From CAZEHS01 sp964649745 (GTDB lineage Bacteria > Bacillota > Clostridia > Peptostreptococcales > Acidaminobacteraceae): a DNA stretch of 64,000 nucleotides. The DNA lies in assembly GCA_964649745.1 (NCBI GenBank), contig CAZYQI010000012.1:30700-94699 (forward strand), in the 5' to 3' direction. The notes below the pieces were generated by a model, which made no database searches, was not told where the DNA came from, and saw nothing but the letters and a program-made list of their open reading frames with translations. Position numbers and translations under genes: made by a program. Below are positions 27,782 through 35,860 of the stretch, one piece after another (positions within the stretch are counted from its first letter, which is position 1; every line of letters begins with the position of its first letter).

Positions 27782-28606
27782 ATGACAACACAGGAAATAC
27801 TGGATATCGCCCTGCGGGAAGCCGGACTGGATACCTTGCCGGAGGACAGTGGTGTATTCGTTGAGAAGAGTGGTGTAAAAAAGGTTCTGGCAGGTGTCGA
27901 TTTGGAGGGGACGGAGGTGTTGCTGGCCAAAGAGCTTGGCTGTGATGCAGTGATCAGCCATCATCCCCATGCTGGCTCCGCAGTGGTGAATTTTCACAAC
28001 GTCATGCTACGGCAAATTGATAAGATGGTGGAGTTCGGTGTGCCCATCAACAAGGCGCAGAAGATGCTTAAGAAACGGATGGCTCAGGTGGAACTGAACC
28101 ATCATGTGGCCAATCATGACCGGGCAGGATCGACGGCCCGGTTATTAGGGCTGGGATATATGAATGTACATATGCCGGCAGATATCATTACAGAAAAATT
28201 CCTTCAGAGTTATCTGGAAGGTTGGTTTACAGACCGCCCCAAGGCAACCCTTAAGGAGTTGTTGGATGCGTTGAACGCTCTTCCGGAATATTCGGCATCC
28301 CTGGTGAAGCCCGTAATTCGTGTGGGTGGCGATAATGACTATGCCGGAAAAATCGCCGTTCTCATGGCAGGAGGGACCGGCGGCGGTCCGGAGGTGTTCA
28401 AGGCATATTTTGAAGCCGGGGTGGGAACCATCGTCTGCATGCATGTGGCAGAGGATGTGAAAAAGGCGGTTGAAGAACAGGGGATTGGAAACGTGGTGGT
28501 GGCAGGTCATATGCCCAGTGACTCCATTGGGATCAACCGGCTGATTGCCGCGTGGCGGAGTGCGGGTCTTGAAGTGATACCCTGCTGCGGTGTGGTAGGG
28601 GAATAG
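27782..28606 (+). CDS. Nif3-like dinuclear metal-centre protein
   Basis: The 274-residue protein contains the NIF3/DUF34 core. SHHPHAG (about residues 59-65) gives metal-binding histidines, an N-x-H-H-V-A-N-H-D segment occurs near residue 103, and the second half has a conserved M-P-S-D-S-I-G-I-N motif. Members form toroidal hexamers with two metals; a GTP cyclohydrolase I-like activity has been proposed but is not general. GGAGGG precedes the ATG. The strong hairpin after the stop closes the unit. Confidence 0.85.
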   Translation: MTTQEILDIALREAGLDTLPEDSGVFVEKSGVKKVLAGVDLEGTEVLLAKELGCDAVISHHPHAGSAVVNFHNVMLRQIDKMVEFGVPINKAQKMLKKRMAQVELNHHVANHDRAGSTARLLGLGYMNVHMPADIITEKFLQSYLEGWFTDRPKATLKELLDALNALPEYSASLVKPVIRVGGDNDYAGKIAVLMAGGTGGGPEVFKAYFEAGVGTIVCMHVAEDVKKAVEEQGIGNVVVAGHMPSDSIGINRLIAAWRSAGLEVIPCCGVVGE

Positions 28607-28633
28607 GACGAAAAATGCAGGAATACAAAAACA

Positions 28634-28681
28634 AACATGCAAAAACCGCAACATTTTTAAGCGTTGCGGTTTTTGCATGTT
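28634..28681. terminator. Long hairpin terminator after nif3-like gene
   Basis: AACATGCAAAAACCGCAAC (28634-28652) is perfectly complementary to 28663-28681, forming a 19-bp stem with a 10-base loop. The stem contains A5/T5 tracts, so the T-run is inside the 3' arm. This separates the nif3 unit from the gdhA promoter. Confidence 0.8.
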
Positions 28682-28732
28682 GAAAACAGAAGGGTTCAGA
28701 AAAAAAGGAAAACGTTTTTGCGTATTTTTAAA

Positions 28733-28761
28733 TTGACAGCTGCAAAAACGAACATTATACT
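28733..28761 (+). promoter_or_regulatory. Consensus promoter of gdhA
   Basis: A perfect TTGACA (28733-28738) lies 17 bases before TATACT (28756-28761). The start of transcription should fall near 28768, leaving a leader of about 128 bases before the gdhA ATG. Confidence 0.85.
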
Positions 28762-28770
28762 ACCAATAAA

Positions 28771-28825
28771 GATTCAGAAAATTCTGATTCGTAAAAAGGT
28801 ATCTGACAGGCAACGAAGTCTGCAG
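28771..28825 (+). promoter_or_regulatory. Dual hexaloop hairpins in gdhA leader (candidate ANTAR target)
   Basis: Hairpin P1 (28771-28790) has the stem TCAG/CTGA, extended outward by GA/TC past one mismatch, and a six-base loop AAAATT. Hairpin P2 (28803-28825) has the stem CTG-A-CAGGC/GTCTG-CAG, with one bulged A, and a six-base loop AACGAA. ANTAR proteins bind paired hexaloop hairpins with A at loop position 1 and G at position 4. P2 fits both rules; P1 fits the first only. The 3' arm of P2 is also the 5' arm of the terminator that follows, so P2 and terminator cannot form together. Confidence 0.6.
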
Positions 28826-28862
28826 ACGGGGGATGGTACCGAACCCGACTGCGGACTTTTTT
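28816..28862 (+). terminator. Intrinsic terminator inside gdhA leader
   Basis: AAGTCTGCAG (28816-28825) pairs with CTGCGGACTT (28849-28858). After an A-A mismatch, CGGG pairs with CCCG, giving about 14 pairs and a 13-base loop, followed by six T residues. It lies between the gdhA promoter and the gdhA start, so it must act as an attenuator. The loop contains TGGTACC, which resembles a T-box core, but the leader is too short for a T-box. Confidence 0.85.
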
Positions 28863-28895
28863 AGTACCCCAAAAGAGAGTACAGGAGGCTGGAAG

Positions 28896-30233
28896 ATGAA
28901 AAAACTTGGACATGTGATAGAGAGAGCAACGAAGCATAACGCCAACGAGCCGGAATTTTTACAAGCAGTGAACGAAGTAATGGAGACCCTGGAACCGGTA
29001 GCGGAAAAACATCCCGAAATGGTGAAGGCCGGAATCTTTAATCGGATCATAGAACCGGAACGGCAAATCATTTTTCGCGTCACTTGGGTGGATGATCGGG
29101 GGGGGGTCCAGGTGAACCGGGGCTATCGGGTACAGTTCAACAGTGCCATTGGCCCGTATAAAGGGGGGTTGCGCTTCCATCCCTCGGTGAATCTGGGGGT
29201 GGTGAAATTTCTGGGATTCGAACAGATTTTCAAGAACTCGCTGACGGGCTTGCCCATCGGTGGGGGTAAAGGTGGCAGCGATTTTAACCCCAAAGGGCGG
29301 TCGGATGGCGAAATCATGCGTTTCTGTCAAAGCTTTATGTGTGAGCTTGCCCGGCATATCGGTGAAATAACCGATGTACCTGCGGGAGATATAGGTGTCG
29401 GCAGTCGAGAGATCGGTTATATGTACGGCATGTATCGAAAAATCCACAACGAGTTTTCCGGGGTGATGACCGGAAAGGGACTGGCGTACGGCGGAAGTCT
29501 TGCAAGGACGGAGGCGACCGGTTATGGATTGTGTTATTTCATGGAAGCGGCCATGAGGGATATGCTGGGAAGAGGATTTGACGGCGCCGTGACAGTTATT
29601 TCAGGATCCGGAAATGTGGCGATCTACGCGGCTCAAAAGGCTGCACAGCTCGGCGCCAGGGTTGTGGCCATGTGTGATTCCGACGGCTACATCCATGACG
29701 TCAATGGGATTGATGTGGAATTGGTCAGGGAGATCAAGGAGGTCAAGAGGGGACGGATTTCCGAATATGTGAAGATCCATACAGAGGCGGTATACAAAGA
29801 GGGTTGTGGAGGCATTTGGACAATACCCTGCGACATCGCCCTGCCCTGTGCCACCCAGAACGAACTGGATGAAAAAGCGGCGAGCGTTTTGGTAGGCAAC
29901 GGATGTATCTCTGTAGGGGAGGGTGCTAACATGCCCTGCACTCCGAAGGCAGTAAAGGTATTTTTGGATAATCGGGTAGTATTCGGACCGGGGAAAGCGG
30001 CCAACGCAGGGGGAGTGGCAACGTCCGGGTTGGAGATGAGTCAGAACAGCATGGGGTTATCCTGGTCCTTTGAGGAAGTGGATGAACGGTTGAAGGGGAT
30101 CATGAGTGAAATTTATCGTAACGCCAGTGCGGCTGCCCGGCAGTTCGGGTATGGGACGAATCTTGTGGCGGGGGCCAATATCGCAGGGTTCATGAAGGTT
30201 GCCCGCGCCATGATGGATCAGGGAATTGCATAG
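28896..30233 (+). CDS. gdhA: Glutamate dehydrogenase, hexameric NADP-type
   Basis: The 445-residue enzyme interconverts glutamate with 2-oxoglutarate and ammonia. The substrate-binding region reads GPYKGGLRFHPSVN (about residues 87-100), the Glu/Leu/Phe/Val dehydrogenase signature is LPIGGGKGGSDF, and the active-site region is DVPAGDIGVGSREIGYM. The C-terminal Rossmann domain carries SGSGNVA (about 234-240). Length and these motifs match the small hexameric NADP-linked class. ACAGGAGG precedes ATG 28896. Upstream are a consensus promoter and an attenuator. Directly downstream is a 57-residue ANTAR-like ORF that looks co-transcribed and may control the attenuator. Confidence 0.93.
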   Translation: MKKLGHVIERATKHNANEPEFLQAVNEVMETLEPVAEKHPEMVKAGIFNRIIEPERQIIFRVTWVDDRGGVQVNRGYRVQFNSAIGPYKGGLRFHPSVNLGVVKFLGFEQIFKNSLTGLPIGGGKGGSDFNPKGRSDGEIMRFCQSFMCELARHIGEITDVPAGDIGVGSREIGYMYGMYRKIHNEFSGVMTGKGLAYGGSLARTEATGYGLCYFMEAAMRDMLGRGFDGAVTVISGSGNVAIYAAQKAAQLGARVVAMCDSDGYIHDVNGIDVELVREIKEVKRGRISEYVKIHTEAVYKEGCGGIWTIPCDIALPCATQNELDEKAASVLVGNGCISVGEGANMPCTPKAVKVFLDNRVVFGPGKAANAGGVATSGLEMSQNSMGLSWSFEEVDERLKGIMSEIYRNASAAARQFGYGTNLVAGANIAGFMKVARAMMDQGIA

Positions 30234-30248
30234 ATAAGGAGTGGGTGC

Positions 30249-30422
30249 ATGGGCATACGAAGAACGCCCACGGATCGGGAGTGGATCCTCCGAGCCAAGG
30301 AACTTCTGATTCGTCGGAACGGTTGCACGGAACAGGTGGCATATGCAAGGCTCCGGAAAATGAGCATGGATGCATGCATCTCATTGGCGGATGTGGCAAA
30401 GGGTGTGGCTACCGCGGAGTAA
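30249..30422 (+). CDS. Stand-alone ANTAR-domain RNA-binding protein
   Basis: The 57-residue ORF begins 15 bases after the gdhA stop with AAGGAG well placed before the ATG. Its sequence from residue 15 (RAKELLIRR, then GCTEQVAYARLRKMSMD and LADVAKGV) follows the ANTAR pattern A-K-x-x-L-(I/M)-x-R-x-G-x-x-E-x-x-A-(Y/F)-x-x-L-R-x-x-(A/S)-M-D-x(5)-L-x-x-V-A. ANTAR domains bind twin hexaloop RNA hairpins and prevent terminator formation. They are usually fused to receiver or sensor domains; here almost nothing else is present. Its best target in the window is the gdhA leader. The alternative is a chance ORF, but spacing, ribosome site and motif argue against it. Confidence 0.75.
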   Translation: MGIRRTPTDREWILRAKELLIRRNGCTEQVAYARLRKMSMDACISLADVAKGVATAE

Positions 30423-30432
30423 TGAGTGGAAT

Positions 30433-30478
30433 AAAAAGTAGAGCGGCGGAATTTCGACTCCTGCCGCTCTACTTCTTT
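30433..30478. terminator. Bidirectional terminator between gdhA unit and GGDEF gene
   Basis: GTAGAGCGGC (30438-30447) pairs with GCCGCTCTAC (30463-30472), with further pairing inside. AAAAA precedes and TTCTTTCT follows, so it can stop both the rightward gdhA-ANTAR transcript and the leftward cyclase transcript. It overlaps the last codons of the cyclase. Confidence 0.88.
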
Positions 30479-32592
30479 CTATAGCCGCATTCCACACGGT
30501 TTCGGCCGTTTTCCTTGCCCCTTAAAAGCATCTGGTCAGCCCTTTGAATGCTCAGATCTACCCCGAGATACTGATCGAATTCTTCGACTCCAAAGGTCAT
30601 GGTTGCGCGGCAGGGAATGTCATGATATTCGAATGTCGATTGCTCCAGCAGCTCGCGGATGCGCTCGGCCACAGAACAGGCTTCACCCAGCCCTGTACCG
30701 GGAAGCAGGATGAGAAATTCCTCGCCTCCCCAGCGGCAGAGGATATCTGATTCGCGGCACCCGGTCTGCAGAGTCTCTGCGACCTTGATCAGTACAAAAT
30801 CGCCGCAGTCGTGTCCGTAAGTGTCGTTGAAAAGTTTGAATCGATCGATATCGCCGATAATGAAGGAGAAGGGCTCGCTTTCACGATGAAAGCGATGGGT
30901 CTGTTCATGAATCCGTTCCATAATGTAGCGGCGGTTGTAGAGGCCGGTAAGTGAGTCTGTAATGGCGGCGTGCTTCAATTGTTCCATCATTTCAGTGAGA
31001 TCGGAATTTTTTTGTTCGATGGTATGGCTTGCGGCAAGGAGCGCCGCTTCATTCAGTTTGCGGTCGGTGATGTCTCTTGCGGCGGCAATGATGACTCCCA
31101 TATCTGAATTTCCATAAGCGTTCCATTCAAGCCAACGGAGGCTGTTATCCCACGCAATGTAACGATTGATAAAGCCTACGACACTCCCGCCCATTTTAAG
31201 GGTACGAATAACTTCGCGGCTGGCCTGGATGTCTTCGTGGAAAACAGTTTCTTCCAGCGACATTCGTAACAGTTCTTCCTCGCTCCATCCCAACGCCTGG
31301 GTCCAACGGGAACTGATTTTTCGGAACCGTCCGTCCATATCCATAATGCAGAGCAAATCCAGGGAGGTGTTGAAAAATATCTCCAATTCATTTTCATAGA
31401 GAGTTCGCTGTTCTAATTCGTGTACAGCTTTTGTATAATGATCAGCTGTGTTCAGAGCGGAGCCGAGAATGGATGCGGCGGATTCCAACAGTTGTACTTC
31501 TCTTTCGTGGTATGGGGAACTGGCGTTTTTCGCAACGTTAAGTATACCCAATACCTTGCCTCCGCTGCGCATGGGGATGCTGGCGTGCTGGCAGTAACCG
31601 GCGGCGGCCATCATCTTGTGAAGCGGCGATTCCTGGGAGGCGCATAGGTCCACGAAGATGGCTTTTTCATTCTGGTAGGCTATTCCGGTAGCCTCCTGCC
31701 CCGGGGCTATTTCACGTACCTTTTCAACGAATTCAGGGGGAAGGCCATAGCTGGCCTCAAGACGTATGGAATCTGTTTCGGGATTATAGATAGAGATTCC
31801 GACAGCCTCGCATCCGAGGACCTTTTGTATCATATTCAAAGCGCTGTGGACCAGCTCGGGAATCTCCAGATTCCCTGCCAGTTTTTCGTGGATACCGAAG
31901 AGAAAGTCCAGTTCTCTGTTCCTGTTTTCCAAAAGGTGCATCTTTTCGTTGCGTTCAGCGGAGTATCGTCTGACCTGATGGTCGAACATACCGAAATTCC
32001 ATGCCAGAAAGGCGGCCAGGGTTGATAAGAAGGTTACCGTAGTGGCAAAGTCGTTAAATACCGAGGTGATTTCCGGGGACATCAGAAACACCCGGGACAG
32101 ATTGGCGGCACCTAAGATGTAGAAGGCTGTGGAAAGGCTGCCGGCACCTCGTCCGGGGGCTTCGCGCCCGGCCCTGATCAGCTGCATTGCGGCAAAGGCA
32201 CAGATGGTGACAGCGGAGATGGAAACCACTTCTATGCGGATCCAAGTTTGTGGACTAACGATTGAGAACCAGAAAATGAATCCGGATATCACGGACAGAA
32301 AAATGATAAAAAACTTCCAGGGGAAATGGCTTCCGACGGATTCGGTGACCGTAGCTGCAATGAGGATGAAGGAAAGAAGGATCAACATGTTGGCAGGTAC
32401 CACTGAAAGCCAGGGAGAAAGGTAACCCTGGGTTGAAAGCAACAGGAAACCGGCCAATAAACTAAGATTGCTGCCCTCCCACAGACGCTCGTTGCGTGTC
32501 CCGGAATAACTGCTGCTGAAGGGAAGAAGCGCTGAAATTACTGCGATGATAGCGATGGACAGGTAGAGTATAGTTCGGTTGTCAAGGACCAT
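30469..32592 (-). CDS. Membrane diguanylate cyclase with GAF and PAS domains
   Basis: The 707-residue protein begins with about six to seven hydrophobic helices (residues 5-200). A GAF domain (about 235-390) and a PAS domain (about 400-520) follow, then a short coiled coil. The GGDEF domain (about 545-700) starts with DSLTGLYNRRYIMERI and has the active-site motif RWGGEEF. It should make cyclic di-GMP from two GTP in response to signals sensed by the N-terminal modules. The GGEEF motif is intact, so activity is expected. GGAGG precedes the ATG on the minus strand. It is transcribed alone, divergent from the EF-G-like gene. Confidence 0.9.
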   Translation of the reverse strand: MVLDNRTILYLSIAIIAVISALLPFSSSYSGTRNERLWEGSNLSLLAGFLLLSTQGYLSPWLSVVPANMLILLSFILIAATVTESVGSHFPWKFFIIFLSVISGFIFWFSIVSPQTWIRIEVVSISAVTICAFAAMQLIRAGREAPGRGAGSLSTAFYILGAANLSRVFLMSPEITSVFNDFATTVTFLSTLAAFLAWNFGMFDHQVRRYSAERNEKMHLLENRNRELDFLFGIHEKLAGNLEIPELVHSALNMIQKVLGCEAVGISIYNPETDSIRLEASYGLPPEFVEKVREIAPGQEATGIAYQNEKAIFVDLCASQESPLHKMMAAAGYCQHASIPMRSGGKVLGILNVAKNASSPYHEREVQLLESAASILGSALNTADHYTKAVHELEQRTLYENELEIFFNTSLDLLCIMDMDGRFRKISSRWTQALGWSEEELLRMSLEETVFHEDIQASREVIRTLKMGGSVVGFINRYIAWDNSLRWLEWNAYGNSDMGVIIAAARDITDRKLNEAALLAASHTIEQKNSDLTEMMEQLKHAAITDSLTGLYNRRYIMERIHEQTHRFHRESEPFSFIIGDIDRFKLFNDTYGHDCGDFVLIKVAETLQTGCRESDILCRWGGEEFLILLPGTGLGEACSVAERIRELLEQSTFEYHDIPCRATMTFGVEEFDQYLGVDLSIQRADQMLLRGKENGRNRVECGYRKK

Positions 32593-32826
32593 GATGTCCT
32601 CCTGTGGGGATAAAGTCTGTGCAAAATTAGTACCCTACACAACGGCAATGCAAGCATAAAAGATATTTTTCATCATAATTGGGGTGGCATCGCCCGAAAA
32701 ATAATTTGGCGGGCGAGAGGAATTTACATTCACGTATCGAATTTAATACAAGGCGTAAGTGTAGGAATTTTGAAAAAGCACGCTGTTTCAGGCACCACAC
32801 ATCACACTCAATCGAGGAGGATCAAC

Positions 32827-34914
32827 ATGAAAAACTATTCAGTTGACAAAATCCGCAACATTGTATTGATGGGTCACGGTGGAACCGGGAAGACCTCCCT
32901 GTGCGAATCCATCTTGTTTGGTCTGGGCGTTACAAAGCGTATGGGTAAGGTGGATGATGGCAACACCGTGGCCGATTTCGATAAAGAAGAAATTTATCGA
33001 AAGTTCACAATTGGCACATCGCTCATCCCTATTGAGCATGAAGATCACAAATTCAATCTCCTGGATACGCCGGGGTATTTTGATTTTGTGGGTGAAGTCC
33101 GAGGGGCCATGAAGGCGGCCAGTGGGGCGGTTATCCTAGTGGATGCATCCGCCGGTGTTCAGGTTGGTACAGAGAAGGCTTGGGATATGGCAGAAGCTGC
33201 CGGTATTCCAAGGATCATCTTTATTAACAAAATGGACAAAGAAAACTTAGATGTAGAAAAAGTTTTGAATGATTTGAAAGACAGCTTCGGAAAGAAAATT
33301 GCGCCGTTTATTTATCCCATTGGCGACGGTTCTAATTTCAAAGGATATGTCAATGTGATCGACATCAAAGCCCGGGAGTTCGAAGGGCGCTCCTATAAAG
33401 AAATTCCTATGCCGTCCGGATATGACGAGAAGATTGCGCCAATCCGGGAAATGCTGCTGGAGGCAGTTGCAGAAACGGATGAAGCCCTCATGGAAAAATA
33501 CTTCAATGGCGAAGAGTTCACCCAGCAGGAAATTCATGATGGTCTCAGAAAAGGTGTTATCAATGCGGATATCGTACCGGTTCTGGTGGGCAGCGCCGAA
33601 AAAGGCGGCGGAATATTCCAGCTGCTGGAGGTGCTTTGGGACTATATGCCGGATCCCCATGAGGTGTACGGCGGTGAGTGCAGGGGTGTGAACCCTTCCG
33701 ACGACAAGGAAGCCGTTCGAAAGATGGATCCTTCAGAGCCGTTCTCCGCCCAGATATTCAAAACTATCGTAGACCCTTTTGTCGGCAAAATATCCATGTT
33801 CAAGGTCCTTTCGGGCAAAGCGAAGAAGGATATGGACGTATATAATCCAAGCCGGGAGAAAACAGAGAAGCTGGCCCATCTTTACGTTATGCGGGGAAAG
33901 GAACAGATTGAGGTGAACGAGCTCTGCGCCGGTGATATCGGCGCCACGACCAAGCTGCAGTACGCCGAAACTGGGCACACCCTTTGCGATAAAGCGAAGC
34001 CTATCCAGTACCAGGGGATTGATTTCCCCAAACCATGTCTTTTCATGGCGGTTGAGCCTAAGGCCAAGGGGGATGAAGAAAAGATCGGTACAGCTCTTCA
34101 TAAGATGATTGAGGAGGATCCCTCCTTCTCAATGGAGCGTAATAAAGAAACAAAGCAGCTCTTGATTGGCGGCCAGGGAACCATGCAGCTTTCTGTCATT
34201 GTGAACAAGATTAAAAACAATGCGGGTGTGGACGTGGATCTGGTGGATCAGAAGATTGCCTATAGAGAAACCATCAAAGGGAAATCCGATGTGCAGGGCC
34301 GTCATAAAAAACAATCCGGCGGCGCCGGGCAATTTGGCGATGTTTTCATCCGCTTTGAGCCTTCCAAGCAAGCGTTTGAATTTGCAGAGGAAGTGGTCGG
34401 CGGTTCTGTTCCGAGACAATACATCCCTGCGGTTGAAAAGGGACTTATCGAGTCTGTGCACAAGGGGGTTCTTGCCGGATATCCGGTTGTGAATATCAAA
34501 GCCACGCTATACGACGGGTCGTATCATCCCGTAGATTCCAACGAAATGGCATTTAAGACCGCTGCCCACATTGCTTTCAAGAAAGGGCTGGAGGCGGCAA
34601 AGCCTGTTTTGCTGGAGCCTGTGATGCATATTGAAATTGTTGTGCCCGATGCCTACATGGGCGATATTATGGGCGATATGAACAAACGAAGAGGCCGCAT
34701 TCTTGGAATGACTCCCGGCGATAACGGTACGCAAAAGGTTGTGGCAGAAGCCCCCATGGCGGAAATGTTCAAATATGCCACGGACCTGCGTTCCATGACC
34801 CAGGCCCGAGGCCAGTTCTCCATGACCTTCGACCGCTATGAGGAGCTGCCGGTACATCTGGCAGAGAAGATCATTGCCGAAGCGGTGAAGGAGAAGGAAG
34901 AAGAGAATCATTAG
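32827..34914 (+). CDS. EF-G-like translational GTPase
   Basis: The 695-residue protein has all EF-G domains: a G domain (about 1-270) with G1 GHGGTGKTS, G3 DTPGYFDF and G4 NKMD, then domains II-V ending near residue 690. The G1 sequence differs from the AHIDAGKTT of main EF-G. This marks it as the auxiliary EF-G-like group found beside canonical fusA in many Clostridia. Its role may be in ribosome recycling or stress; that is inferred. GAGGAGG precedes ATG 32827. No ribosomal protein genes are nearby, unlike canonical fusA. Confidence 0.88.
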   Translation: MKNYSVDKIRNIVLMGHGGTGKTSLCESILFGLGVTKRMGKVDDGNTVADFDKEEIYRKFTIGTSLIPIEHEDHKFNLLDTPGYFDFVGEVRGAMKAASGAVILVDASAGVQVGTEKAWDMAEAAGIPRIIFINKMDKENLDVEKVLNDLKDSFGKKIAPFIYPIGDGSNFKGYVNVIDIKAREFEGRSYKEIPMPSGYDEKIAPIREMLLEAVAETDEALMEKYFNGEEFTQQEIHDGLRKGVINADIVPVLVGSAEKGGGIFQLLEVLWDYMPDPHEVYGGECRGVNPSDDKEAVRKMDPSEPFSAQIFKTIVDPFVGKISMFKVLSGKAKKDMDVYNPSREKTEKLAHLYVMRGKEQIEVNELCAGDIGATTKLQYAETGHTLCDKAKPIQYQGIDFPKPCLFMAVEPKAKGDEEKIGTALHKMIEEDPSFSMERNKETKQLLIGGQGTMQLSVIVNKIKNNAGVDVDLVDQKIAYRETIKGKSDVQGRHKKQSGGAGQFGDVFIRFEPSKQAFEFAEEVVGGSVPRQYIPAVEKGLIESVHKGVLAGYPVVNIKATLYDGSYHPVDSNEMAFKTAAHIAFKKGLEAAKPVLLEPVMHIEIVVPDAYMGDIMGDMNKRRGRILGMTPGDNGTQKVVAEAPMAEMFKYATDLRSMTQARGQFSMTFDRYEELPVHLAEKIIAEAVKEKEEENH

Positions 34915-34973
34915 GATGTAATGCGCGGAGTGCTGCGCGTCAAGCGTCTTGGGGGATGAATCGCTGAAATGAA

Positions 34974-35062
34974 AAGGGCAAGATTGCCGCGCCTTCGGCT
35001 CGCAATGACAGATGGTACGATTGTCATCGAGAGGAACGAAGTGACGCGGCAATCTTGCCCTT
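34974..35062. repeat. Intact 89-bp palindromic repeat element
   Basis: The ends are an 18-bp perfect inverted repeat, AAGGGCAAGATTGCCGCG and its complement. An inner pair TCGCAATGACA / TGTCATCGAGA adds more symmetry. Related ends occur at 19118, 22991 and 27726. It is non-coding and could fold as a cruciform or RNA hairpin. It is probably a non-autonomous mobile or REP-like element. Confidence 0.8.
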
Positions 35063-35078
35063 ATTTTGTAATCAACGC

Positions 35079-35145
35079 ACTCCCACCGTCAGCTTCGCTG
35101 CCACCTCCCTCGAGAGGGAGATGTCGCGGAGCGACAGGGGGAGTA
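35079..35145. repeat. Second palindromic repeat family
   Basis: A 67-bp imperfect palindrome is centred on CCCTCGAGAGGG, with outer arms ACTCCC and GGGAGT and inner GTCAGCTTCGCTG against CGCGGAGCGAC. It sits 16 bases after the other repeat. The remaining bases to 35197 are AT-rich and include two CAATTGTC-like repeats. No gene is present from 34915 to 35197. Confidence 0.7.
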
Positions 35146-35197
35146 AAGCGTTGAAGCACTCTTAATTGTCAACTGTCAATTGTTCATTGCCAATTCT

Positions 35198-35842
35198 CTA
35201 CCCTATCACATACCGGCTCACCAACAGAAAGTGCGATGCACTGCCCAGGAGTATGAACAGGTGGAACACCTCATGGAAGCCGAATTTCCAGACCTTCAGC
35301 CAGCGGGGCTTTGTGGCATAGAATACGGCGCCTATGGTATAAAGCAGGCCGCCCACCAGCAGCCATATGAAGCCGGACAGAGGGAGGGCCTTGAAAAGAG
35401 GTACGATAAAGAATGCTGCCAGCCACCCAAGTGCAACGTAGAAGAGAGTGGAAAGCCAGCGGGGGGCACCCATCCACACCAGCTTCAGAACGATGCCGGC
35501 CAGTGCAAGGCCCCATACCACTCCGAAAAGACTCCATCCGAGAACGCCTTTGAGTGTAATCAGGCATATGGGGGTGTAGGTTCCGGCAATCAGCACATAA
35601 ATCATGGTGTGATCCACACGGCGGAGTATCTGAACCACCTGCGGACCCACAGGCAGCCCGTGATAAAGGGTGGATGCCGTATAAAGGGCGATGAGGCTGA
35701 TGCCGAACACCAGAGCTCCGGCCAACTGGAGGCCGCTTTGGTTGTTCACGGCTTTTATGAGAAGGTAGATCAGTCCCAGGGCAGAAAGGATGATTCCGGC
35801 TCCGTGGGTAAGAGCATTCAGAGGTTCACGAATTTTCAGCAT
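35198..35842 (-). CDS. Hemolysin III / PAQR-family membrane protein
   Basis: The 214-residue protein has seven predicted membrane helices. The conserved PAQR residues include YHGLP (about 60-64), DHTMIYVLIAGTYTP (about 76-90) and the C-terminal HEVFHLFILLGSASHF (about 190-205), whose histidines bind zinc. Family members are linked to membrane fluidity control or hydrolase activity; hemolysis is not a safe inference. It is transcribed leftward, divergent from the DUF1836 gene, with an operator-like palindrome between them. Confidence 0.88.
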   Translation of the reverse strand: MLKIREPLNALTHGAGIILSALGLIYLLIKAVNNQSGLQLAGALVFGISLIALYTASTLYHGLPVGPQVVQILRRVDHTMIYVLIAGTYTPICLITLKGVLGWSLFGVVWGLALAGIVLKLVWMGAPRWLSTLFYVALGWLAAFFIVPLFKALPLSGFIWLLVGGLLYTIGAVFYATKPRWLKVWKFGFHEVFHLFILLGSASHFLLVSRYVIG

Positions 35843-35860
35843 ATCAGCACCGCCTTATGT

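Noticed and set aside
28831..28843. TGGTACC in the gdhA leader as a T-box riboswitch core
   Set aside because: The leader is only about 128 bases, too short for the usual Stem I with specifier loop, and the sequence sits in the loop of the terminator. The hexaloop hairpin model explains more bases.
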